Origin: a virus
Reading direction: 5' to 3' (one strand)
DNA length: 41,080 nucleotides
Virus record (IMG/VR): IMGVR_UViG_3300042881_004109
Span: 1 to 41,080 of that record
Below are positions 29,001 through 37,312 of the stretch, one piece after another (position 1 is the stretch's first letter; the number at the start of each line of letters is the position of its first letter). The notes under the pieces were generated by a model. It saw only the letters and a list, made by a program, of their open reading frames with translations. It did not search any database and was not told the DNA's origin. Position numbers and translations under genes: made by a program.

Positions 29001-29476
29001 TCGGGATAGACCCCGGCATCACCGGGGCGATCGCGGTGATCGGCGACGGACAGGTGGCGTGCCGGGAGATGCCGGCCGTGGAGATCAACGGCAAGCGGCG
29101 GGTGGACCCGGCGGGGCTCACCACCGCCCTCGCGGCCATCCTGCAGGCCGGCCACCAGGTCGAGATGGCGGTGCTGGAGCACGTCCAGGGCGTGCAGGGC
29201 ACCGGGGCCACGTCCGCGTTCTCCTTCGGCCGGTCGTTCGGGGTGGTCGAGGGGGTGCTGGCCGGGCTCGCGATCCCGCACACGCTCGTCCGGCCGCAGG
29301 TCTGGACCAAGGCGCTGGGCGTGAGCCGGGACAAGGGCAGCCACCGGGCCGCGGCGGCCCGGCTCTGGCCCAAGCACGCGGAGTTGTTCGCCCGCGTGAA
29401 GGACGACGGGCGTGCCGACGCGGTGCTGCTCTGCCACTGGTACGAGAGGTGTCATGGGACGTCCGCAGTCGGCTGA
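28988..29476 (+). CDS. RuvC-like Holliday junction resolvase
   Basis: 162 aa, ATG 28988. IGIDPGITGAIAVI (4-17) has the first Asp, AVLEHVQGV the Glu, and DDGRADAVLL the C-terminal Asp pair, so the RNase-H-like RuvC site is present. It would resolve junctions or branched DNA before packaging. Overlaps the previous gene by 13 bp and the terminase start by 23 bp. Confidence 0.8.
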   Translation: MGLLIGIDPGITGAIAVIGDGQVACREMPAVEINGKRRVDPAGLTTALAAILQAGHQVEMAVLEHVQGVQGTGATSAFSFGRSFGVVEGVLAGLAIPHTLVRPQVWTKALGVSRDKGSHRAAAARLWPKHAELFARVKDDGRADAVLLCHWYERCHGTSAVG

Positions 29477-31568
29477 CCCGGCCAAGGCCGCAGAGCGAAA
29501 GCGGCTGCTCGACCTGGAGCGGACCCGCGAGCGTACGCGCCGCGGTGCCGATATCGGTGAGATTCCCAAGGTGGTGGACGCCGCCCGGCGTGAGTCGTGC
29601 CGGCTCGACCTGGAGCGGTTCCTGGTGACGTACTTCCCGTACTCCACCGGGCTCTCGCCCTTCTCCGACGACCACAAGCGGGTGATCTCGCGGATCCAGG
29701 ACTGCGTGACGCGCGGCGGCCGGTTCGTGAACGCGGTCTACCGCGGCTTCGCCAAGTCAACGATCTCGGAGTTGGCCCTGCTATGGGCCATGCTCTACGG
29801 GCACAAGCGGTTCGGCGGGATCTTCGCGGCCGAGAGCGACCTGGCCGCCAAGGCCATCAACTCGATCCGCACCGAGCTCTCCGACAACGACCTGCTCTAC
29901 GACGACTTCCCCGAGGTGTGCCACGCGGTCCGGGCGCTTGAGGGCAAGGCCCAGCGGTGCAACTCGCAGACGCACAACGGCCGGCGTACCCACATCGGCT
30001 GGAAGAAAGACACGCTCGTGCTGCCGACGATCGAGGGGTCGGTGTCGAGCGGTGCGATCATCATGTCCCGCGGGCTCACCGGCTCGATCCTGGGGCTCCG
30101 GTGGAAAACGCCCGAGGGCCACCAGCTGCGGCCCGACTTCACGATAGTGGACGACCCGCAGACCCGCGAGTCGGCCCGGTCGCCGGTGCAGTGCCAGGCC
30201 CGGCTGGAGATCCTGACCAAGAGCGTGATGAAGCTCGCCGGCCACACGAAGTCGATGGCGTGCGTGGTCAACGCCACGGTGATCGAGCAGGACGACATGG
30301 TGGACCAGCTGCTCGACCAGGGCCGCTACCCCGCGTGGCAGGGCGAGCGGATCCCGATGGTCCGGCAGTTTGCCGACCGCCACGAAGATCTCTGGATGGA
30401 GCGGTATCGCGAACTGCGATGCACGTTTGCGAAGGACGTGGTGGGCGACCAGGCCCGCGCCCACCGCGAGGCCAACGAGTTCTACGCCGCCAACCGCGAC
30501 GAGATGGACCGCGGGTGTCTGGTGTCGTGGGCGTCATGCTTCGACCCGGACGTCGAGGTCTCCGCGATCCAGCACGCCTACAACGCCCTCATCGACGATG
30601 GCCCGGACGTGTTCGCGTCGGAGTTTCAACAAGCACCGCTCAAGAACGCGGCCGAGTCGCTGGGGATCTCGCCGGACGAGGTCCGGGGCCGGGCCATCGA
30701 AATACCCGTGGGCGTGGTGCCGCGCGGGTGCGACACGCTCACGGCGTTTGTCGATGTGCAGGAGAAGCTCCTGTACTGGGCGGTCGTGGCGTGGGGCTCG
30801 CAGCTCCGCGGGCACCTGGTGGCGTACGGGGCGTACCCCGAGCAGGGCCGGAGCTACTACACGCTCCGCGACTCGAAAAAGACGCTTGTGAAGGCCGCCG
30901 GCGGGGCTTCGCTCGAGGCCGCGATCCACGCGGGGCTCGAGACCGTGGCGGCGTCGCTCCTGGGCCGTGAGTTCACCCGCGAAGACGACGACGCGGTGCT
31001 GCGGGTGGGGCAGCTGTTCGTCGATGCCAACTGGGCACAGACGCAGGGCGTCGTCCGCGACTTCGCCCGCCGGTCGTCGTTCGGGCCGCGGGTGCTGCCG
31101 ACCCATGGCCGGTTCGTGGGCGCGAGCGGCCAGACGATCTCGGACAAGCGGCCGGACCGCGGCGAGCGGATCGGGCACAACTGGCGGACGAGCACGATCG
31201 GCAGGCAGCGGCACGTTCTCTACGACACCAACGCATGGAAGACGTTTGTGGCGTCCCGGCTCAAGCTCCCGGCCGCGGACCCGCAAGCGTTCACGGTCCA
31301 CGCGGGCTCGCACGAGATGCTCGTGGAGCACCTGTCGGCGGAGGCCCCGGTTCGCGTCGAGTCGAAGATGCGGACGGTGGACGAGTGGAAGCTGATACCG
31401 GGCCGCGACAACCACTGGTGGGACTGTCTCGTCGGTGCCGCGGTGGCCGCGAGCTACTCCGGCGTGACGGCCGTGGGGGCCGAGGTGGTCAAGCCCGTGC
31501 GAAAGGTCATCACCCGCGAGGAGATGGCGGCACGCCGTGCGGCGATCATGGGCAAGATGGGCAGATGA
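29454..31568 (+). CDS. terL: Terminase large subunit (GpA-like)
   Basis: 704 aa; ATG 29454 with GAGAGG upstream. An ATPase region has VYRGFAKSTISELAL (Walker A-like, about 102-116) and FTIVDDPQTRES as Walker B. RNase-H-like nuclease residues lie in the second half (TLTAFVDVQEKLLYWAVVAW, NHWWDCLVGAAVAAS). GpA-type enzymes cleave and pump DNA into the prohead. No small-subunit gene is recognised nearby. A dispersed motif is at 30696-30705 (AIEIP). The open frame is intact. Confidence 0.85.
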   Translation: MGRPQSADPAKAAERKRLLDLERTRERTRRGADIGEIPKVVDAARRESCRLDLERFLVTYFPYSTGLSPFSDDHKRVISRIQDCVTRGGRFVNAVYRGFAKSTISELALLWAMLYGHKRFGGIFAAESDLAAKAINSIRTELSDNDLLYDDFPEVCHAVRALEGKAQRCNSQTHNGRRTHIGWKKDTLVLPTIEGSVSSGAIIMSRGLTGSILGLRWKTPEGHQLRPDFTIVDDPQTRESARSPVQCQARLEILTKSVMKLAGHTKSMACVVNATVIEQDDMVDQLLDQGRYPAWQGERIPMVRQFADRHEDLWMERYRELRCTFAKDVVGDQARAHREANEFYAANRDEMDRGCLVSWASCFDPDVEVSAIQHAYNALIDDGPDVFASEFQQAPLKNAAESLGISPDEVRGRAIEIPVGVVPRGCDTLTAFVDVQEKLLYWAVVAWGSQLRGHLVAYGAYPEQGRSYYTLRDSKKTLVKAAGGASLEAAIHAGLETVAASLLGREFTREDDDAVLRVGQLFVDANWAQTQGVVRDFARRSSFGPRVLPTHGRFVGASGQTISDKRPDRGERIGHNWRTSTIGRQRHVLYDTNAWKTFVASRLKLPAADPQAFTVHAGSHEMLVEHLSAEAPVRVESKMRTVDEWKLIPGRDNHWWDCLVGAAVAASYSGVTAVGAEVVKPVRKVITREEMAARRAAIMGKMGR

Positions 31569-31575
31569 ACCGAGG

Positions 31576-31581
31576 TTGACA
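31576..31581 (+). promoter_or_regulatory. TTGACA -35-like site after terminase
   Basis: TTGACACCT at 31576; the best -10 at 16-bp spacing is CAGACT (weak). It would drive the secreted-protein gene at 31645. Confidence 0.25.
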
Positions 31582-31644
31582 CCTGTTCACCACCGGGCAG
31601 ACTGCGTGAGGTTCGATGGTCTCCCATTCCGAAAGGAGTCTCTG

Positions 31645-31953
31645 ATGCGTTTTCTTTCGTTGCTCGTGGTGCTGCTCGCGTCTTCGGCCGTGGCCCAGGA
31701 CACGGTGATCGTGAGCCGTCGCCCGGTGACGGTCGTGCAGTCGTCGGCCCAGGACGCGGCCGTGGTGTTGGCCCGCCGCGGGGCGCTCGTGCATACCGGA
31801 TGCGGCCAGACCGAGGGCATCGGCTTCTCGACCGTCTCGGCCGATCACGCCAAGCGGTCGTGTTGCTACTGGGGCCGGCGGACGCCGACGGACATCGGCA
31901 TCGCGTGGAGCCCGCTGCGTCGCGGCTGGTTCGCGGTCGTGAGGTATCGCTGA
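31645..31953 (+). CDS. Secreted small protein with Sec signal
   Basis: 102 aa. Start ATG 31645 after GAAAGGAG. MRFLSLLVVLLASSAVAQ is a signal peptide, with cleavage near AVA-Q. The mature part has VHTGCGQTEGIGFSTVSAD, KRSCCYWGRR and RRGWFAVVRYR, a compact Cys/aromatic domain. No enzyme motif. It is a moron-like insert between terminase and portal; it may change the host envelope or exclude other phages. Confidence 0.55.
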   Translation: MRFLSLLVVLLASSAVAQDTVIVSRRPVTVVQSSAQDAAVVLARRGALVHTGCGQTEGIGFSTVSADHAKRSCCYWGRRTPTDIGIAWSPLRRGWFAVVRYR

Positions 31954-32201
31954 TGCGCGACTTCTCGCCGGTCACCGCCGTTCTGGTGTTCGCCACGTAC
32001 GTCGTCATCGACGTGCTCTACGCGGCCTACATCATCGCGGTCGGTGACCGGCGGGCGGTCCGTGCCGCGGCCCTGTCCGCGGTGATCTACTCGCTGCTCG
32101 CGTACGGGGTCGTGACGTTCTCGAAGAACATCGCGTACCTGGTGCCGCTGGCGGCCGGGGCGTTCGTGGGCACGTACGTGACGGTGCGGTGGCGGCGATG
32201 A
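31953..32201 (+). CDS. Small membrane protein (three TM)
   Basis: 82 aa. TM segments PVTAVLVFATYVVIDVLYAAYIIAV, AALSAVIYSLLAYGVV and IAYLVPLAAGAFVGTYV. TGATG-coupled to the secreted-protein gene and followed by a cytosolic protein. Envelope protein of unknown role. Confidence 0.5.
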   Translation: MRDFSPVTAVLVFATYVVIDVLYAAYIIAVGDRRAVRAAALSAVIYSLLAYGVVTFSKNIAYLVPLAAGAFVGTYVTVRWRR

Positions 32202-32617
32202 GCGACGACATCGTGTGGAGGCTTCGCCGATGGGTGGACCGCGAGATCAGCGAAGATGATCCGGCCGGTGCCATTTCTGCGGCCATCGACGAGATAGTTG
32301 AGTTGCGTCACCGGCTCGCGGAGCTAGGGGCGATCGTGCGAACTTCGCGGACCAGAAAAGAGGCGACCGAGGCCGCCGACCGGCTCGCGCCGATGGACGT
32401 GCGTTCGCTGCTGCTGAATGGGTTTCATCAAGTCGATAAGGCGTGGAGGTCGCAGTCGCCGCGTCAGGTTTTGTCGCAAGAAAACTTGACGCTCTCCGAC
32501 GCGGAGCGGGAGGCGATCAAGGCTGGAATCGCAAACTGCGAAGACATCACCTATGGCGGCCCGAATGATGAAGAAGCGGCAGCAGTCCTTCGGCGGCTGC
32601 TGGAGCGGCTAGGCTGA
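32198..32617 (+). CDS. Small protein, LTxxER-LLERL module family
   Basis: 139 aa. The N-terminus is helical (RRWVDREISEDDPAGAISAA); the C-terminus has LTLSDAEREAIKAGIANCED and AAAVLRRLLERLG. The same ending pattern (LT-E-E-R... LLERL) occurs in the next two genes, so this is one unit of a tandem expansion. AT-richer codon use than the late genes. Unknown function. Confidence 0.5.
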   Translation: MSDDIVWRLRRWVDREISEDDPAGAISAAIDEIVELRHRLAELGAIVRTSRTRKEATEAADRLAPMDVRSLLLNGFHQVDKAWRSQSPRQVLSQENLTLSDAEREAIKAGIANCEDITYGGPNDEEAAAVLRRLLERLG

Positions 32618-32680
32618 GAACGCTTGCGATCAGCGGCTCGTCCGCTGCATCGCCTGGTTCTCGCAGGCATGGAGAATGAC

Positions 32681-32899
32681 ATGAGCGACATAGCGAACGA
32701 ACTGCGAGAGAGATCACTACGGGCAGAGCAGGAAGGCGAGCCGCTGTCTTTGCTGGACGATGCCGCCGACGAGATCGAACGGCTGCGGCTCACCGACGAG
32801 GAGCGGGAAGTGCTGGGGCGCGTCGCAGACGATGCGGGCTACCGGCAGCTGGATTTGACGGAGCGGGTGGTGAGGGGGCTGTTGGAGCGATTGAAGTGA
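32681..32899 (+). CDS. Small paralogous protein, module copy 2
   Basis: 72 aa. DDAADEIERLRLTDEEREVL then DLTERVVRGLLERLK. Shares the LTDEER...LLERL end with the flanking genes. ATG 32681 is chosen; an earlier ATG at 32669 is nearly equal. Preceded by the repeat unit at 32641. Confidence 0.5.
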   Translation: MSDIANELRERSLRAEQEGEPLSLLDDAADEIERLRLTDEEREVLGRVADDAGYRQLDLTERVVRGLLERLK

Positions 32900-32922
32900 A
32901 CACGCAGGATCAGGAGTATCGC

Positions 32923-33243
32923 ATGACAGACGAAACTACACCGCAGGACTCGGCAGCGATGTCTCCTGCATCCGCTGGTTCTCACGGCCAGCCGGTCGCG
33001 TGGCTTATCCACGCAGACGGATGGCAGATGGTGTCGCTGTTTCGCGAACACGCTGATGCGGCGGCTGACGAGAACGATGCGGAAGTGTCGCCGCTCTACC
33101 GCCGTCCCACGCTCACCGACGAGGAGCGGACGGCGTTGCGAAAGGTGCTGCGGCGAGTGCGAGAGGACTACTTCGCGGGGCGTTTTGCCGACAGCGTGGA
33201 GGTCGCGGCGGTCATTGACGGGCTGCTGGAACGAACACACTGA
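32923..33243 (+). CDS. Small paralogous protein, module copy 3
   Basis: 106 aa. ATG 32923 with CAGGAG 7 bp upstream; GTG 32896 is possible but less likely. QPVAWLIHADGWQM then RRPTLTDEERTALRKVLRRV and EVAAVIDGLLERTH. The same LTDEER...LLER end as its neighbours, plus an eaa-like QPVAWL segment of phage proteins. Confidence 0.5.
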   Translation: MTDETTPQDSAAMSPASAGSHGQPVAWLIHADGWQMVSLFREHADAAADENDAEVSPLYRRPTLTDEERTALRKVLRRVREDYFAGRFADSVEVAAVIDGLLERTH

Positions 33244-33282
33244 GAACACACAGGATCAGCGGCAGCGATGAAAGGACTCACC

Positions 33283-34950
33283 ATGCCTAAAGACGATGCA
33301 ACGCTGTCCGCTGCATCCGTTGGTTCTGCCATGCGGTACGCATCGGTCTGCGATGGCATCGGGGCCGCCCATGTTGCTTGGCAACCGCTGGGCTGGCAGT
33401 GCCAATGGACGAGCGAGATTGAACCGTTCCCGGCTGCGGTGGTTGAACACCACTACGGATTCCGCAACCTCGGGGACATGACGGCTATCACGGAGGAGAT
33501 GCTAGATGCGCCAGTTGAACTTCTTGTCGGAGGAACGCCATGCCAATCCTTCTCGGTCGCAGGACTCCGAGGTGGATTGGCTGACCCGCGTGGCAACTTG
33601 GCCCTCCGATTCGTCCAGCTTGCTGCTGTCATGCAGCCCAAATGGATCGTTTGGGAAAACGTGCCGGGCGTCCTCAGTAGCGGCAAAGGACGGGATTTTG
33701 GAACCTTCCTCGGGGCGCTGGGGGAACTCGGGTATGGGTTCGCCTACAGAATTCTTGACGCTCAATGGCATGGAGTCGCCCAGCGCCGTCGCCGTGTGTT
33801 CGTTGTCGGCTACCTTGGAGACTGGCGACGTGCCGCAGCGGTACTATTTGAGCGCGAAAGCGTGTTCGGGAATCCTCCGACGCGCGGAAAGGCGTGGGAA
33901 GGAGTTGCCCGCTCAACTGCGGCAAGCCTTACAAGCAGCGGCAGGGGCGTCGAGCGATGCGGCGAATCCCGAGGGCAGGACGACGTTGTCCTCGCGGCAC
34001 CCCAGGTAGCAAACCCGCTGACGGCACGCATGGGTAAGGGCATCAACACAACGTGCGATGAGGGGCAGACGCCTGTGATCGCCTTTGGCGGTCAGATGTC
34101 TACGCCGCAAGTCGATACTGAGTTAAGCCAGACGCTACAGCGGAAAAATCCTCAAGCGGTTGTTACGCCGATCGACCTTCGGCAGGCGTCTCGCGGTGAG
34201 AAGATAGCGAACAATCGCTCCTCTGGTTCTGGAGGCCCGCCTGGGCATGGCGTCGGAGACGGCGGCGACCCAGCGTTCACCGTTTCGGAGCGAGGGCAGG
34301 CAGTGGCAACGACGTTTGATTGGCAAGCTGGCGGCGGTGGCAGCGATCAGAGCTTTCGTGGGAAGTCTCGCTCGTACATCGTTGACAAGCCTGAGTGCTC
34401 GCGGGCGCTGACATCATGCAAGACGCTCGCGGTTGCCTTCACCGCCAAAGACTGCGGCGGCGATGCCTCGCAGGATGTCGCCCCGACGATGAGGGCAATG
34501 GGCCATAGCGGAAGCCATGCCAACGGTGGCGGTCAGTTGGCCGTGGCTGTTGACACATACAACCAATCGGTCGGAGACGTTTCTATTCCGCTTCGAGTTG
34601 GAAACGCCAAGGACTCGCTGCCAGCGGCTATGGTCCCGCAAGGCTTCACCTACAGCGGCTACAGCAACCAGCCAGCGTGGATGACCGGAGACAGGACCGA
34701 CTGCCTGCCTGCAAGCGGACACAGCGACGGGAGCCATCAAGGCGTCGGCGTGGCGACGGCAATGGCCGTGCGCCGCCTGACGCCCCGCGAGTGTGAGCGA
34801 CTCCAAGGCTTCCCAGACGATTACACGCTGGTGGAGTACCGGAAGAAGCCAGCCGCAGACGCACCACGCTACCGGGCGCTGGGCAACAGCATGGCGGTTC
34901 CGGTCATGCGGTGGATAGGCGAGCGGATTCAACAGGTCGATAGGCTGTAG
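33283..34950 (+). CDS. C5 cytosine DNA methyltransferase
   Basis: 555 aa. ATG 33283 follows AAAGGA by 8 bp; an ATG at 33268 is possible. Motif I DGIGAAHVAW (24-33), IV GGTPCQSFS with C87, VI WENVPG (124-129), VIII AQRRRRVFVVG (166-176), IX RRLTPRECERLQGFPDDY and X YRALGNSMAVPVM near the end. Between motifs VIII and IX a roughly 300-residue region is Ser/Gly-rich and likely contains the target-recognition domain plus inserts. It may protect phage DNA. Lower GC than the late genes implies recent transfer. Confidence 0.9.
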   Translation: MPKDDATLSAASVGSAMRYASVCDGIGAAHVAWQPLGWQCQWTSEIEPFPAAVVEHHYGFRNLGDMTAITEEMLDAPVELLVGGTPCQSFSVAGLRGGLADPRGNLALRFVQLAAVMQPKWIVWENVPGVLSSGKGRDFGTFLGALGELGYGFAYRILDAQWHGVAQRRRRVFVVGYLGDWRRAAAVLFERESVFGNPPTRGKAWEGVARSTAASLTSSGRGVERCGESRGQDDVVLAAPQVANPLTARMGKGINTTCDEGQTPVIAFGGQMSTPQVDTELSQTLQRKNPQAVVTPIDLRQASRGEKIANNRSSGSGGPPGHGVGDGGDPAFTVSERGQAVATTFDWQAGGGGSDQSFRGKSRSYIVDKPECSRALTSCKTLAVAFTAKDCGGDASQDVAPTMRAMGHSGSHANGGGQLAVAVDTYNQSVGDVSIPLRVGNAKDSLPAAMVPQGFTYSGYSNQPAWMTGDRTDCLPASGHSDGSHQGVGVATAMAVRRLTPRECERLQGFPDDYTLVEYRKKPAADAPRYRALGNSMAVPVMRWIGERIQQVDRL

Positions 34951-35168
34951 GCAGAACCAGTGAGTATGCGGTTCTCGATAGCCGCCCACCGTGCCGCATA
35001 ACACCCCGCCGATTCCGCGCCGCACGGCCGCGTGACGCTGACCGCCGCCGCTATCAGTGCTGCATAGCACACCCGTCGCCGAGGGCGACACGACGCGATT
35101 TCATGTCGCCGACCGGGCCGAAGGGCGACAGGTCGGCAGGGGTAAAATGGCGGTAAGGAGACCCCGCC
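34951..35168. other. Non-coding gap before portal block
   Basis: No supported gene in 218 bp. GGCGAC/GTCGCC inverted elements (GTCGCC-GAG-GGCGAC near 35069-35083) occur three times and a TAAAAT sits near 35145. May hold a promoter for the next genes, but no clear -35. Confidence 0.35.
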
Positions 35169-35276
35169 ATGCCAGCGTATCTCGACGAGCAGTTCTTCGA
35201 CGAGCTGGACGACGAGATCAACGCGGCGGATCAAGTCATCTGGATGGAGTGGCTCGACGGGCCGATCGGTACGTGA
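35169..35276 (+). CDS. Small acidic protein (35 aa)
   Basis: MPAYLDEQFFDELDDEINAA then DQVIWMEWLDGPIGT. ATG 35169, AAGGAG 8 bp upstream; frame closed by TGA 35274-35276. It is strongly acidic. Position before the gpW-like gene hints at a head-assembly or regulatory peptide, but it is unproven. Confidence 0.5.
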   Translation: MPAYLDEQFFDELDDEINAADQVIWMEWLDGPIGT

Positions 35277-35280
35277 ACAC

Positions 35281-35289
35281 TGGTACACT
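35281..35289 (+). promoter_or_regulatory. Candidate extended -10 promoter before portal block
   Basis: TGG-TACACT (35281-35289); shares ACTGGTAYACTG with the element at 4172. No -35 is visible. Confidence 0.35.
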
Positions 35290-35333
35290 GGTGGTAGGGA
35301 CGCGAATCCCGCGCCCCTCACCGGAGTGTGGCA

Positions 35334-35543
35334 GTGGCGACAACCGACGAAGTGCTCGACGCAGTTGCGGCGAATCTCGCCCAGCCGAAGCGCGCCCGCA
35401 CCGACGCCGGTGAGGTCGAGCAGCACGACCTCGACAAGCAGGTCGCCGCGGCCCGGTTCGTGATCGACGCCCAGGCCCGCACGGTCTCGCCGTTTCGCTC
35501 GCTGCGGTTCGCGCAGATCGAATCCCCGGGGGCCATCGGCTGA
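35334..35543 (+). CDS. gpW-like head-tail connector candidate
   Basis: 69 aa. GTG 35334 is chosen (GGAG 7 bp upstream; GTG 35328 is too close). TDAGEVEQHDLDKQVAAARF then SPFRSLRFAQIESPGAIG resembles the small protein family found just before portal genes (D-G-x-V-x-Q/H-S/D-L...), often linked to gpW. It would fit at the head-tail joint. The stop shares bases with the portal ATG. Confidence 0.5.
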   Translation: MATTDEVLDAVAANLAQPKRARTDAGEVEQHDLDKQVAAARFVIDAQARTVSPFRSLRFAQIESPGAIG

Positions 35544-37312
35544 TGGGGATTCTCTCCGGACTGCTCGGGCCATCCCGGGCCAAGATGCAGAGCGCGATCG
35601 CGACCCAGCAGGCCGCGATCGCGACGCTCGTGCGTGCGAAGTACGACGCCGCACAGACCACCGACCTGAACCGCCGGCACTGGGCGCTCGCCGACTACTA
35701 CTCCGCCGACGCCGCCCTCTCCCCGGCCGTCCGGCAGAAAATGCGGGCGCGAGCCCGGTACGAGCTGGCGAACAACTCCTACGCCGCGGGCATGGCGTCC
35801 ACCTGGTCGCACGACCTGGTCGGCACCGGCCCCCGGCTCCACCTAGATCTCGGGCCGGACGCCGACCCGGAGCTGGTCCGCCGGATCGAGCTGGCGGTCT
35901 ACGACTGGTCGGTGAACATCGACCTGGCGAAGAAGCTCCGCGTCGCCAAGCACGCGAAGATCGGCGACGGCGAGGTGTTCGGCGTGCAGGTGACCAACCG
36001 CTCGCTCCGGGGCGTGCAGGTGGACCTGCGGCTGATCGAGAGCGATCACTGCGTGTCGCCCACCGGCTTCCCCACCGAGACCGACGTGGACGGCGTCGAG
36101 TTCGACGACGACGGCAACCCGGCCCGGTATTGGTTCACCCGCAACCACCCCGGCTCGCTCACGCCCGGCTGGACGCTGGACGGCCGGTGGCACGCCGCCG
36201 ACAAGGTCCACCACTGGTTTCACGCGACCCGCCCGGGCCAGCACCGCGGTGTGCCGGAGATCGCCCCGGCTCTCGAACTGTTCGCCATGCTGCGGCGGTT
36301 CACGCTCGCGACCGTGACGGCCGCGGAGACCGCGGCCGACTTCGCGGCGATCCTCAAGACGACCATGCCGGCCGACGGCGGCGGGGCCGCGTCGCTGGAG
36401 ACGCTGGAGACCATGCCGATCACCCGAGGGATGGCGATCGCCGCCCCGGACGGCTGGGAGCCGGTGCAGATGAAGGCCGAGCACCCGACGAGCAACTACG
36501 ACTCGTTCGTGCGTCGGCTCCTCAACGAGATCAGTCGCTGCATCGATATGCCCTACATCGTGGCCGCGATGGACTCGTCCACCGCGAACTACTCGTCGAT
36601 GCGGGGCGACTACCTGGTGTACCGCAAGCGGATCTCGGTCGAGCGCAACGACATGGAGCGGGTGTTTCTCGACCCGCTGCTCGTGGCGTGGCTGGAGGAG
36701 GCCGCCCTGGTGCCGGGGCTTATCCCCGACGGGCTGCCGCCGGTGGCCGAGTGGAACTGGACTTGGACGTGGGACGGGTTCGAGCACGTCGATCCGCTCA
36801 AGGAGGCCGACGCCGAGGCGGCCATGCTCGCGGCCAACACGACGACCATCGCCGAGGTCTGCCAGAAGCGCAACAAGGACTGGCGGCAGGTGCTGCGGCA
36901 GCGGGCCGTGGAGAAGACGCTGGAGCGTGAGTTGGGTATTTCGATGGGCGAACCCGTCGCGGCCGACGCCGGCGACACCGACATCGAAGCCGCCGACGGC
37001 TACCGGCCGCCGCAGGCCGCAAGGTCCGCGGCCCGGCGCGGCCTGGAGCTGCGATCGAAATACGGCCGCGGCGGCACTGCGGTGGGCATCGCCCGGGCTC
37101 GCGACATCGCGGGCGGCCGGTCGCTCCCGCTCGACACGATCGCCCGGATGGTGTCGTTCTTCGCCCGGCACGCGGCCTACAAGGACAACCACGGCGAAGA
37201 TCCGCCCTCCAACGCCGAGATCTCGTGGCTCCTGTGGGGCGGCGACGCCGGTCGGGCGTGGGCCGAGCGGATTTGGACCCGCGAGAACGCCGACGAGGAG
37301 CAGACCGCATGA
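35543..37312 (+). CDS. Portal protein (lambda family)
   Basis: 589 aa. The N-terminus (MGILSGLLGPSRAKMQSAIA) leads to ARYELANNSYAAGMASTWSH and DLVGTGPRLHLDLG, as in lambda-type portals. Then DRVHHWFHATRPGQHRGVPE-like LHHWFHATRPGQHRGVPE (about 216-231), MDSSTANYSSMRGDYLVYRK and a C-terminal WNWTWTWDGFEHVDPLKEA. This is the dodecameric DNA gate of the head. Two dispersed motifs (36936, 37054) are in the C-terminal third, in opposite orientations. ATGA-coupled to the capsid gene. Confidence 0.85.
   Translation: MGILSGLLGPSRAKMQSAIATQQAAIATLVRAKYDAAQTTDLNRRHWALADYYSADAALSPAVRQKMRARARYELANNSYAAGMASTWSHDLVGTGPRLHLDLGPDADPELVRRIELAVYDWSVNIDLAKKLRVAKHAKIGDGEVFGVQVTNRSLRGVQVDLRLIESDHCVSPTGFPTETDVDGVEFDDDGNPARYWFTRNHPGSLTPGWTLDGRWHAADKVHHWFHATRPGQHRGVPEIAPALELFAMLRRFTLATVTAAETAADFAAILKTTMPADGGGAASLETLETMPITRGMAIAAPDGWEPVQMKAEHPTSNYDSFVRRLLNEISRCIDMPYIVAAMDSSTANYSSMRGDYLVYRKRISVERNDMERVFLDPLLVAWLEEAALVPGLIPDGLPPVAEWNWTWTWDGFEHVDPLKEADAEAAMLAANTTTIAEVCQKRNKDWRQVLRQRAVEKTLERELGISMGEPVAADAGDTDIEAADGYRPPQAARSAARRGLELRSKYGRGGTAVGIARARDIAGGRSLPLDTIARMVSFFARHAAYKDNHGEDPPSNAEISWLLWGGDAGRAWAERIWTRENADEEQTA

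Larger units (their letters stand above)
32641..33330 (+). repeat. Three copies of a ~22-bp repeat linked to small genes
   Basis: Near-identical segments containing CTGCATC and TGGTTCT start at about 32641, 32962 and 33307, with 321 and 345 bp between them. A second repeated element, like GAACAC-CAGGATCAG, follows the stops at 32617, 32899 and 33243. Suggests tandem duplication of a gene plus leader, with the third copy running into the methyltransferase. Confidence 0.6.
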
